Assembly: GCA_944332505.1 (NCBI GenBank)
Contig: CALVKC010000090.1
Coordinates: 1 to 5,211, forward strand
Length of the DNA stretch: 5,211 nt
Reading direction: 5' to 3'
Source of the DNA: an uncultured Bacilli bacterium
GTDB lineage: Bacteria; Bacillota_I; Bacilli_A; RF39; UBA660
The notes under the pieces are model-generated. The model was not told the origin of the DNA. It did not search any database and was given only the letters and a program-made list of their open reading frames with translations. Position numbers and translations under genes: made by a program. Of this stretch, positions 1-4,108 are shown in pieces (the stretch's first letter is position 1; each line of letters opens with the position of its first letter).

Positions 1-31
1 TTAAAAGCTCAATCGTTTCTTCTGGTGTCAT
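1..31 (-). CDS. Start of a small phage protein (partial, cut by left edge)
   Basis: Only the first ten codons lie inside the window and read MTPEETIELL. The ATG at 31-29 follows an AAGGAG ribosome binding site (40-45) with an 8-base spacer, which is strong support for a real start. It begins 29 bases after the stop of the Lar-like gene and is probably cotranscribed with it from the promoter at 639-667. The opening resembles the M-T-x-E-E-A-I-E-x-L start common among short helical phage proteins of Clostridia, but ten residues cannot establish a family, so no function is assigned. Confidence 0.7.
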   Translation of the reverse strand, partial: MTPEETIELL

Positions 32-60
32 TTTTTATTCTCCTTATTTAATTTTAAATT

Positions 61-588
61 TTAATATGTGCTACCTTTCATATAATATGGAATACCTAGA
101 ATATTACATATTTCATTCGTTCCTTTTCCGTCTATAGTTAAATCTTTCCACTCATTGTACGTTTTATATATTCTTGTTCCGTACCAATTAGATCCACTAG
201 GATTACCATAATATGCTTTTCCATCTATATTATATTTACTGCTTCTGGCACATACTCTAAGAGGATTTAACCTTTCAACCAATCCAATATCAAGAACACA
301 TACATCTGATTTTGTATATACAACTTCTCCAATATGAATTTCATTTGATTGTGTTTTCAAATCATTTTGTTGTTTATGAGTTGCCTGGTTGTCATCACTT
401 ATATTTCTCTGGTTCCATGCTTTAATTTGTTTCCTCAATGAATATGATGACATTAACCATGTATTAGGACGTATTTTACAATTACGCTTATGAAAACATT
501 CAATATGCGGCTTTAAATGCATTGAAATATATGACTCACCGCCACAAAATGGGCAGGGTAGTAATGTAATATTAGATAAATTAAACAT
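61..588 (-). CDS. Lar-like zinc-ribbon protein with an unrecognised C-terminal extension
   Basis: The 175-residue protein opens with a short zinc-ribbon module. Residues 9-16 read LLPCPFCG, giving the first metal pair C12 and C15. C31 and C37 form a wider second pair, and the module closes with W58-N59-x-R61. The pattern LLPCPFCGG...C...C...A-W-N-x-R is that of the Lar-like (restriction alleviation) family found in many prophages. The founding member, Lar of the Rac prophage, modulates EcoKI, but most relatives are untested, so the activity here is inference. Typical members end soon after the W-N-x-R; this one continues through a polar linker (about 62-85) into some 90 residues rich in Tyr, Trp and Gly that I do not recognise. 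The ATG at 588 has an AAAGGAGT site (593-600). The gene stands alone behind the promoter at 639-667 and is followed by the partial gene at the left edge. Confidence 0.75.
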   Translation of the reverse strand: MFNLSNITLLPCPFCGGESYISMHLKPHIECFHKRNCKIRPNTWLMSSYSLRKQIKAWNQRNISDDNQATHKQQNDLKTQSNEIHIGEVVYTKSDVCVLDIGLVERLNPLRVCARSSKYNIDGKAYYGNPSGSNWYGTRIYKTYNEWKDLTIDGKGTNEICNILGIPYYMKGSTY

Positions 589-592
589 TTAT

Positions 593-600
593 ACTCCTTT
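593..600 (-). promoter_or_regulatory. Ribosome binding site of the Lar-like gene
   Basis: On the minus strand this reads AAAGGAGT, a near-complete match to the 16S rRNA tail, followed by a 4-base spacer and the ATG at 588. It fixes the start of the Lar-like gene. Confidence 0.8.
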
Positions 601-620
601 ATTAGTACATTTTATAATTT

Positions 621-637
621 TAACTAGTTTCTAGTTA
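621..637. promoter_or_regulatory. Palindromic operator-like site at the Lar-like gene promoter
   Basis: TAACTAG (621-627) and CTAGTTA (631-637) are perfect inverted repeats separated by TTT. The right arm touches the alternative TATAAT register of the -10 and the site covers the expected transcription start near 632. A repressor dimer bound here would block transcription of the Lar-like gene. The position is what one expects of an operator, but no binding protein is identified in the window. I found no second copy of the full palindrome. Confidence 0.5.
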
Positions 638-638
638 T

Positions 639-667
639 TATATATCACACTTGGAAGCATTTGTCAA
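639..667 (-). promoter_or_regulatory. Sigma-A-type extended -10 promoter for the Lar-like gene
   Basis: On the minus strand TTGACA (662-667) is a perfect -35. It is followed by 17 bases and TATATA (639-644), with TGA just before it forming an extended -10. Shifting two bases gives TATAAT (637-642) at a less favourable 19-base spacing. The bases AAGTGTG just upstream of the -10 also occur at the same place in the helicase promoter. Predicted transcription starts near 632, giving a leader of about 45 bases. The TGA stop of the preceding small gene lies inside the -35 hexamer, so the promoter overlaps that gene's end. Confidence 0.8.
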
Positions 668-828
668 GAGAATAGTAGAAGTTTTTGAAGTTCTTTATGT
701 TTTAATAATTCTTTAAACATTCTCTCTTTTTCTTCTTCAATTTCTTCAAGAGACATCTTTTTATATTTTTCAGGAATTACTAAAGGTGTGTCATCTTCAT
801 ATACTTTTTTATATTTAATTTTACTCAT
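664..828 (-). CDS. Small charged helical protein, 54 residues
   Basis: This reading frame encodes a 54-residue protein beginning MSKIKYKKVYEDDTP. The first part is basic and the second (residues 22-50) is a run of Glu, Lys and Leu predicted to form one long helix, around the motif IPEKYKKMSLEEIEEEKERM. The P-x-x-Y-x-x-M-S-x-E-E-[IL]-x-x-E-K pattern is familiar from short phage and Clostridia proteins of unknown role. Its ATG overlaps the helicase stop by eight bases (ATGAGTAA), and GGAGG (840-844) lies 11 bases upstream inside the helicase gene, so it is probably translated by coupling from the helicase message. It ends in TGA within the -35 of the next promoter. Function is unknown; a partner or regulator of the helicase is a guess from position only. 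Confidence 0.72.
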   Translation of the reverse strand: MSKIKYKKVYEDDTPLVIPEKYKKMSLEEIEEEKERMFKELLKHKELQKLLLFS

Positions 829-2065
829 TTGTTACACCACCTCCATACTTTTGTTCGCCAATCCATTTTTTTAATAATTCTCTCATTCTTTTGCTAGGAA
901 TATAAATATTGATTTCTTTCCCTTGTCTAATAGCTGATCGCCATATAAATTGTACTAATTCTGATGTTGCATAATCATCTTCATAAACTTCAACATTATG
1001 TGATATAAAAAATTGTTTAATATATGGATTGATGAATTTATTTACTAAGTAAGCAACAGCAGTTCTATTCTGATAATCATTTGTAGCTCTCATATTCGAA
1101 GGAACAAATCCTTTAGTATATCCTTTACCAGCTACTAATTTTTGATAATCTTTGAAAGTTGTCCAAATATTATTATTTGATTTTGATTTTAAAATATTAT
1201 TGAAATAATTCAATGTATTATTTTTTAACTTTTTCATTAAAGTATTCTTTTCATTTCTCTTATACCATGATTTAGACAGAGAATAATCTGCATCCCCAAT
1301 CATATTCATTTTATCATCTTCATAAATATGAATTAATTTTCTATAATCATACTTAGAAACATAATTTTGATTAGTTTCAGTAAAAGCATAATTGTTTATT
1401 GAATCACCTTTAACATAAATATAATTATATTCAACATTATAATAATCATAGTAATATTTTTGCATTTGAGCATTAAACATATATGTTAGTATATAGCTAT
1501 CTCTGAAAGCATTGAATATTTTTATTGGAAACATCCATAACATTACATTCTTACCATACATAGCAAGACAATTCATTTCACATAAATGTTTCTCTTGTAG
1601 AAATTTAGTATCAAGCGGAGAGTCACCATAATCTTTTTGATCTTCACGCCATTTTAGTAATCCTGTTTCTTCATCTACTGTTACAAAATTATCTAATAAC
1701 AGTTTTAAATCTGTTTCTCCTATATAATAAGTGTCAATTACATCTGTCACCTCATCCATTATAAGAATATATCCCTGAGAATAACATAAATCAATAATTT
1801 CATCATCAAATAAATGGAAGAGAGTATGAGTAGTGACAATATTATACCCTTTATTTAATAAATCTTTAATTCCTCTAATTTTAGTACCATACTTTTCCGG
1901 TTGCCTAAAATTTTTATTAGGACAAGATTTCATAATACGTTCTACTTCAGTTAAATAAGGTGTAATATATAAAAATTTCTCATCTTCGTTTGAATTATTC
2001 ATATAATTAATAGCAGCCTGAGTTTTACCACTTCCCATTATAGAATCTACAATGTTTATTTTCAT
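821..2065 (-). CDS. Phage SF2-like DNA/RNA helicase (DEAD-like ATPase)
   Basis: The 414-residue protein has the order of motifs of a superfamily 2 helicase. Walker A is SIMGSGKT (8-15), with Ser replacing the usual first Gly/Ala. A motif Ia-like YITPYLTEVER (33-43) and TTHTLF (78-83) follow. Walker B is ILIMDEVTDV (100-109) with the DE pair at 104-105. Near the C-terminus are NMRATNDYQNR (324-334) and a motif VI-like QFIWRSAIR (372-380) carrying two candidate arginine fingers. The arrangement DSIMGSGKT...YITPYL-x-EVERI...LIMDEV...WRSAIR...IYIPSKRMR is that of a helicase family recurrent in Firmicute phages. It would hydrolyse ATP to unwind nucleic acid, probably in phage replication, though the substrate cannot be told from sequence. 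The start is fixed by AAAGGAGT (2072-2079). It sits behind its own strong promoter (2347-2375) and a long leader, and overlaps the small gene at 664-828. Confidence 0.85.
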   Translation of the reverse strand: MKINIVDSIMGSGKTQAAINYMNNSNEDEKFLYITPYLTEVERIMKSCPNKNFRQPEKYGTKIRGIKDLLNKGYNIVTTHTLFHLFDDEIIDLCYSQGYILIMDEVTDVIDTYYIGETDLKLLLDNFVTVDEETGLLKWREDQKDYGDSPLDTKFLQEKHLCEMNCLAMYGKNVMLWMFPIKIFNAFRDSYILTYMFNAQMQKYYYDYYNVEYNYIYVKGDSINNYAFTETNQNYVSKYDYRKLIHIYEDDKMNMIGDADYSLSKSWYKRNEKNTLMKKLKNNTLNYFNNILKSKSNNNIWTTFKDYQKLVAGKGYTKGFVPSNMRATNDYQNRTAVAYLVNKFINPYIKQFFISHNVEVYEDDYATSELVQFIWRSAIRQGKEINIYIPSKRMRELLKKWIGEQKYGGGVTNE

Positions 2066-2071
2066 TTAAAT

Positions 2072-2079
2072 ACTCCTTT
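2072..2079 (-). promoter_or_regulatory. Ribosome binding site of the helicase gene
   Basis: The minus strand reads AAAGGAGT with a 6-base spacer to the ATG at 2065. The same octamer precedes the Lar-like gene, which is the other promoter-proximal gene in the window. Confidence 0.8.
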
Positions 2080-2116
2080 CAAAAATAATAAAGTAGTTAT
2101 TTTGTATGCACCAAAA

Positions 2117-2153
2117 GGTTTATAACCAAATTAATGTTAAAAAGTTATAAACC
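2117..2153. repeat. 10-bp perfect inverted repeat in the helicase leader
   Basis: GGTTTATAAC (2117-2126) and GTTATAAACC (2144-2153) are exact reverse complements separated by 17 bases. In the helicase message the stem would form about 50-90 bases upstream of the start codon. No run of T follows it, so it does not look like a terminator. It could be a leader hairpin or a pair of protein-binding half-sites. Its right arm overlaps one of the AAAAAGTNATAAA repeats. Confidence 0.5.
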
Positions 2154-2317
2154 CATGAATTAAATTCTTTATATTTATTATACTTTTTTGAATTTTGTGA
2201 AAATTTTTAACATATATAATACTTGATCAAAAAGTAATAAACGGAATTAAAAAGTCAAATAAAATAAGGTGTTTTTATATATCTTCCTAATAGTAACAGT
2301 ATATAAAAAGTAATAAA
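2139..2317. repeat. Iteron-like AAAAAGTNATAAA repeats in the helicase leader
   Basis: AAAAAGTAATAAA occurs twice exactly (2229-2241 and 2305-2317). One copy differs by a single base (AAAAAGTTATAAA, 2139-2151), and a looser copy AAAAAGTCAAATAAA lies at 2249-2263. All four point the same way, with start-to-start distances of 90, 20 and 56 bases, so they are not regularly phased. An inverted, looser version is at 2174-2190. They fill the untranslated leader of the helicase gene. Repeats of this kind serve as initiator-binding iterons or as binding sites for a regulator; which applies here cannot be told. The high A/T content makes chance resemblance a real concern for the looser copies. Confidence 0.45.
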
Positions 2318-2338
2318 ATTATTTTAATTAAAATTATT
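2317..2338. promoter_or_regulatory. AT-rich palindrome at the helicase transcription start
   Basis: The core ATTTTAATTAAAAT (2321-2334) is a perfect 14-base palindrome. Allowing one mismatched pair it extends to 22 bases (2317-2338). It begins just downstream of the -10 and covers the predicted start, the same relative place as the palindrome at the other promoter. With only A and T in it, chance is a fair alternative, so an operator role is tentative. Confidence 0.35.
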
Positions 2339-2346
2339 CACTTTAC

Positions 2347-2375
2347 ATTATACCACACTTTACCATTTATGTCAA
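2347..2375 (-). promoter_or_regulatory. Consensus sigma-A promoter for the helicase gene
   Basis: On the minus strand there is a perfect -35 TTGACA (2370-2375), a 17-base spacer and a perfect -10 TATAAT (2347-2352). The preceding TGG gives an extended -10, and AAGTGTG sits just upstream of the -10. This is as strong a housekeeping-type promoter as sequence can show, and suits expression early in infection. It points at the helicase with no gene in between. Confidence 0.88.
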
Positions 2376-2454
2376 GAATATTTTTGAGACTTTTTATTTT
2401 AATCAATCTCTATAAAATCCATATAAAATAAATATAAAACAAGTAAAACTCTGA

Positions 2455-2486
2455 TTTTTCGAGGACTGCTTGCAGTCTGAGAAAAA
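2455..2486 (+). other. Hairpin 1 of a GC-rich hairpin cluster
   Basis: GACTG (2464-2468) pairs with CAGTC (2473-2477) around a CTTG loop closed by G and C, a known exceptionally stable tetraloop context. Read on the plus strand the stem continues through a G-T wobble (2463/2478) and two tandem G-A mismatches (2461-2462 with 2479-2480). It then adds six pairs, TTTTTC (2455-2460) with GAAAAA (2481-2486). On the minus strand the same positions become C-A, T-C and C-T mismatches and the loop becomes CAAG, so the plus strand folds better. No function can be assigned. Confidence 0.55.
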
Positions 2487-2522
2487 ACTACGCTTACACA
2501 GCTTGCTGTGGAAGTGTAGTTT
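2482..2522 (-). terminator. Likely intrinsic terminator of the small-protein operon (hairpin 2)
   Basis: Read on the minus strand, a stem of arms 2506-2520 and 2487-2501 around a 4-base loop is followed at once by a run of six T (2487-2482, the first also pairing in the stem). It lies about 40 bases past the stop of the last operon gene (2565-2825) and upstream of the helicase promoter, where a terminator is expected. The stem has two mismatched positions on this strand. On the plus strand one of them becomes a G-T wobble and the loop becomes CTTG, so the hairpin may also have a plus-strand role. Confidence 0.6.
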
Positions 2523-2523
2523 A

Positions 2524-2557
2524 AACGCCTGCGGAGCGAAGCGGAGAGGCATACGTT
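2524..2557 (+). other. Hairpin 3 with the GCGAAGC mini-hairpin at its tip
   Basis: The outer stem pairs AACG (2524-2527) with CGTT (2554-2557) and CCT (2528-2530) with AGG (2547-2549), with a small bulge at 2550-2553. Inside is GCGGAGCGAAGCGGAG (2531-2546), a direct repeat of GCGGAG flanking CGAA. Its centre GCGAAGC (2536-2542) is the well-known unusually stable single-stranded DNA mini-hairpin with a GAA loop, described from the phiX174 origin among other places. GGA opposite GGA on either side could form purine pairs. These features exist only on the plus strand. Confidence 0.5.
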
Positions 2558-2564
2558 GAATCAA

Positions 2565-2825
2565 TTAATCAAAAATAACATTGTAATGTTTAAAAAAATA
2601 TTCTGAACTATAACCATAAAACCTTTTATTTTTAAACACATACCAACGATTATAACCAAGTTTAAAAACATAAAAAATAGTGTCTTCTAAATGTATTAAT
2701 AAATAACCATTAAGATTCTTATAATCACTGACAATAGTATATTTACTAATCCATTCAATAAATTTTTCAATATTATCTATACTTAAATAGTAGCAATCAT
2801 ATTCTGCTTTACTTGTACATTTCAT
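2565..2825 (-). CDS. Small protein of unknown function, weakly like PGDYG-type phage proteins
   Basis: The protein has 86 residues and is rich in aromatic residues (many Tyr, Phe and Trp). It contains IDNIEKFIEWI (16-26), then a beta-rich stretch with DTIFYVFKLGYNRWYVF (48-64), and ends in F-x-x-x-Y-x-V-I (78-84). An early helix followed by a 'D-x-x-x...W-Y-V...F...Y-x-V-I' ending recalls the PGDYG-type small phage proteins, but the PGDYG motif itself is absent, so the link is weak. An AAGGAG site (2833-2838) overlaps the upstream stop codon, and the gap to the previous gene is 11 bases. This is the last gene of the operon; the hairpin terminator follows. Confidence 0.75.
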   Translation of the reverse strand: MKCTSKAEYDCYYLSIDNIEKFIEWISKYTIVSDYKNLNGYLLIHLEDTIFYVFKLGYNRWYVFKNKRFYGYSSEYFFKHYNVIFD

Positions 2826-2836
2826 ATGCTTTCTCC

Positions 2837-3145
2837 TTATTCTCTATGTATAGCATTATAGTTATCAATAATTACTGAAATCCTATCTAAAACTTCATGA
2901 GCGAAATATTGCTTTGAATCAACATAGTCTTTACAACCTTCAACATCAATTCCAATATTAATTTCCTTTTTGTCATATGGGTATCCATCTAAATTTTCAC
3001 CATAACAAAATCCATCATCATCAGAAGTATCAAGATTTAAATAATAAAAATCACCTGTATCTCCATCAATGCAGCTAAATGTTAATTCAGTATTTTCGTC
3101 ATATCCAATTCCTTCTAAGCGTTTAATAAATTCAATTACTTTCAT
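2837..3145 (-). CDS. Acidic small phage protein of unknown function
   Basis: The predicted product has 102 residues and starts MKVIEFIKRLEGIGYDENTE. It is strongly acidic, with runs of Asp/Glu around residues 25-65 (DGDTGDFYYL, TSDDDGF, YGENLDGYPYD). A closing helix (about 80-98) follows. The opening 'x-EFI-x-x-L-x-x-IGYDE-x-TELTFSC-x-DGDTG' is a pattern I associate with small Clostridia phage proteins of no known role. The frame remains open to a GTG at 3151, but that codon overlaps the GAGGAG ribosome binding site (3151-3156) and the preceding stop. The ATG at 3145 has a 5-base spacer to that site and begins two bases after the upstream TGA, so it is chosen here. Confidence 0.78.
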   Translation of the reverse strand: MKVIEFIKRLEGIGYDENTELTFSCIDGDTGDFYYLNLDTSDDDGFCYGENLDGYPYDKKEINIGIDVEGCKDYVDSKQYFAHEVLDRISVIIDNYNAIHRE

Positions 3146-3147
3146 AT

Positions 3148-3312
3148 TCACTCCTCACCTTTCATACACCCAATAGGAAAACAAAAATAAAAACAATTCC
3201 AACATGGATTACTTTCATTATCATCATTCATATCACATTCATTTGAATAATCATGTTTATCACTAAAAGTACTAAAACTATTCATATGATTATCTGTACA
3301 CATATCACTCAT
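3148..3312 (-). CDS. 54-residue cysteine-rich mini-protein
   Basis: This short gene fills what otherwise looks like a gap of about 165 bases. The product begins MSDMCTDNHMNS and has a polar, Asp/Asn-rich first part. Its C-terminal tail CWNCFYFCFPIGCMKGEE holds four cysteines (37, 40, 44 and 49). A C-x-x-C-x-x-x-C/F...GCM-x-G ending recurs in small proteins of Clostridia phages and probably binds a metal. GAGG (3320-3323) lies 7 bases upstream of the ATG, whose A is also the last base of the upstream TAA (TAATG). Its TGA at 3150-3148 is two bases from the next ATG. Coupling on both sides and the conserved-looking tail argue that it is real. Confidence 0.72.
   Translation of the reverse strand: MSDMCTDNHMNSFSTFSDKHDYSNECDMNDDNESNPCWNCFYFCFPIGCMKGEE
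3151..3156 (-). promoter_or_regulatory. Ribosome binding site that decides the start at 3145
   Basis: The minus strand reads GAGGAG, five bases before the ATG at 3145-3143. The alternative in-frame GTG (3151-3149) overlaps this site and would have only a weak AGGTG upstream, so the shorter gene is preferred. Confidence 0.75.
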
Positions 3313-3596
3313 TATATATCCTCAACTTTCTTAGCTTCTTCAATGATCCATCTATATAAATTAGTTACACATGGCTCATGATGTAACTCTTTTTCTTCTG
3401 ATGTGCGTTTTTCATAATTATGTATATACACCGGACAATTCTTACACTCTGTTAAGCAACAAAATTGTTCTGCTAATTCTTCTAATGTTTTTATTTCTCT
3501 TTCATTCTCAAGTAATACAATCCCTGCTTCAATGAGTTTATCTTGCCCATATTTATCTATCTTTTTTTGTATGTATTGCTTCATATATTCATTCAT
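3312..3596 (-). CDS. Small protein with a four-cysteine motif
   Basis: The product has 94 residues. The first 45 are helical and charged (MNEYMKQYIQKKIDKYGQDK and onward). A cysteine module follows: C46-C47, C51 and C54 in CCLTECKNCPVY, then C76 in EPCVTNLYRWI. The spacing C-x4-C-x2-C-x21-C ahead of NLY-x-W suggests a small zinc or iron-sulfur site. I have seen similar C-x-x-C-P...C-x-x-NLY-x-W arrangements in Clostridia phage proteins of unknown role. The ATG at 3596 is separated from the previous TAA by one base (TAATATG). The nearest ribosome binding site (AAGGA, 3609-3613) is about 12 bases away, so initiation probably relies on coupling. Confidence 0.78.
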   Translation of the reverse strand: MNEYMKQYIQKKIDKYGQDKLIEAGIVLLENEREIKTLEELAEQFCCLTECKNCPVYIHNYEKRTSEEKELHHEPCVTNLYRWIIEEAKKVEDI

Positions 3597-3597
3597 A

Positions 3598-3843
3598 TTA
3601 TTTGATCATCCTTTTTAACATTTCTTCGTCATAAAACTTAAAGTCAACTTCTTTTAAATAATCTCTTATTCTTTCTACAGCGGAATTTGAATCAATGTTA
3701 TCTTTACTTTCTTCTACACATGTTTCTGCTATTTTAGAATAGCAGCTATGGTACATTTCAATTATTTGAATTAATTCTTCTTTTGAAAGAGATAGAAGAG
3801 TGGACTCGTAAAGTTTTTTAAATGATTCTCTTAATTTATTCAT
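3598..3843 (-). CDS. Small helical phage protein of unknown function
   Basis: The product has 81 residues starting MNKLRESFKKLYES. It is mostly helical, with SLSKEELIQIIEMYHSCYSK in the first half and AVERIRDYLKEVDFKFYDEE near the end. The pattern 'SKEEL-x-x-I-x-x-YH...ETCV-x-ESK...A-x-x-x-IR-x-Y' matches a kind of short phage protein I recognise only as recurrent, not by function. The frame is open 13 codons further upstream to an ATG at 3882, but that codon has no ribosome binding site. The ATG at 3843 has AAAAGGAT (3851-3858) seven bases before it and overlaps the upstream stop by eight bases, so it is preferred. Confidence 0.75.
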   Translation of the reverse strand: MNKLRESFKKLYESTLLSLSKEELIQIIEMYHSCYSKIAETCVEESKDNIDSNSAVERIRDYLKEVDFKFYDEEMLKRMIK

Positions 3844-4108
3844 TATTTTTATCCTTTTCTTGATAATCTTTATTATCTTCATCTTTATTTTTATTTGGTT
3901 GGCACAATTTAATTATATTATTTATCAATCTATTATTGTCTCTTTCTTTCGTATAGAACAAATACCATAATATACAAAGATAAATAATCCATACTATATT
4001 ATCACATTCTCTAAAATATAATTGTCCATATTCTTGATACTCAGCCGCATACCAGATACAGCATACGGCTAAGTTTGTTATTAATGCTTGTATAAATGAT
4101 TTAAACAT
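3836..4108 (-). CDS. Small membrane protein with two predicted transmembrane segments
   Basis: The product has 90 residues. Two hydrophobic segments lie at about residues 5-22 (ending AVCCIWYAA) and 38-54 (IVWIIYLCILWYLFY). A short polar loop joins them, and a strongly charged tail (KNKDEDNKDYQEKDKNNE) follows. Positive residues after the second segment suggest that the tail lies in the cytoplasm. No charged or catalytic motif lies within the membrane spans. Two-span proteins of this size in phage operons include holins and host-envelope proteins, but the early-region setting and absence of an endolysin give no support for a holin. A GAGGA site (4115-4119) lies six bases before the ATG, which overlaps the upstream stop by eight bases (ATGTTTAA). 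Confidence 0.75.
   Translation of the reverse strand: MFKSFIQALITNLAVCCIWYAAEYQEYGQLYFRECDNIVWIIYLCILWYLFYTKERDNNRLINNIIKLCQPNKNKDEDNKDYQEKDKNNE
3851..3858 (-). promoter_or_regulatory. Ribosome binding site that decides the start at 3843
   Basis: The minus strand reads AAAAGGAT inside the end of the upstream membrane-protein gene, seven bases before the ATG at 3843. The longer alternative start at 3882 has none. Confidence 0.6.

Larger units (their letters stand above)
2066..2346 (-). other. Long untranslated leader of the helicase gene
   Basis: Transcription from the promoter at 2347-2375 should begin near 2340, leaving about 275 bases before the helicase ATG. I find no small gene with a ribosome binding site in it; the short frames present, such as an 11-codon one beginning near 2213, lack one. 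It contains the AAAAAGTNATAAA repeats, the 10-bp inverted repeat and the start-site palindrome. Its length and repeats suggest that control of the helicase, or initiation of replication, takes place here. Confidence 0.55.

Noticed and set aside
2384..2416. Plus-strand promoter for the hairpin cluster (TTGAGA and TATAAA)
   Set aside because: The spacer is 21 bases, too long for a good sigma-A promoter, and other TATAAA runs nearby have no -35 at a suitable distance.
2403..2552. Minus-strand open frame of 49 codons running through the hairpin cluster (begins MPLRFAPQAF)
   Set aside because: No ribosome binding site precedes it, its sequence is dictated by the hairpins, and its codons are unlike those of the surrounding genes. 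It is better explained as a by-product of the GC-rich structure.
2455..2557. CRISPR array or retron-type RNA
   Set aside because: There are no regularly spaced repeats with unique spacers and no cas or reverse transcriptase gene in the window; the hairpins differ in sequence from one another.
3146..3151. GTG start for the acidic protein gene, two codons upstream of the ATG at 3145
   Set aside because: The GTG overlaps the GAGGAG ribosome binding site, which is correctly spaced only for the ATG at 3145.
3844..3882. Start at 3882 for the helical protein gene
   Set aside because: No ribosome binding site precedes it and it would lie deep in the membrane-protein gene, whereas the ATG at 3843 has a site and a typical 8-base overlap.
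3836..4108. Holin identity for the two-span membrane protein
   Set aside because: There is no endolysin or other lysis gene nearby, and the setting is an early-type operon; the membrane spans alone do not justify the name.
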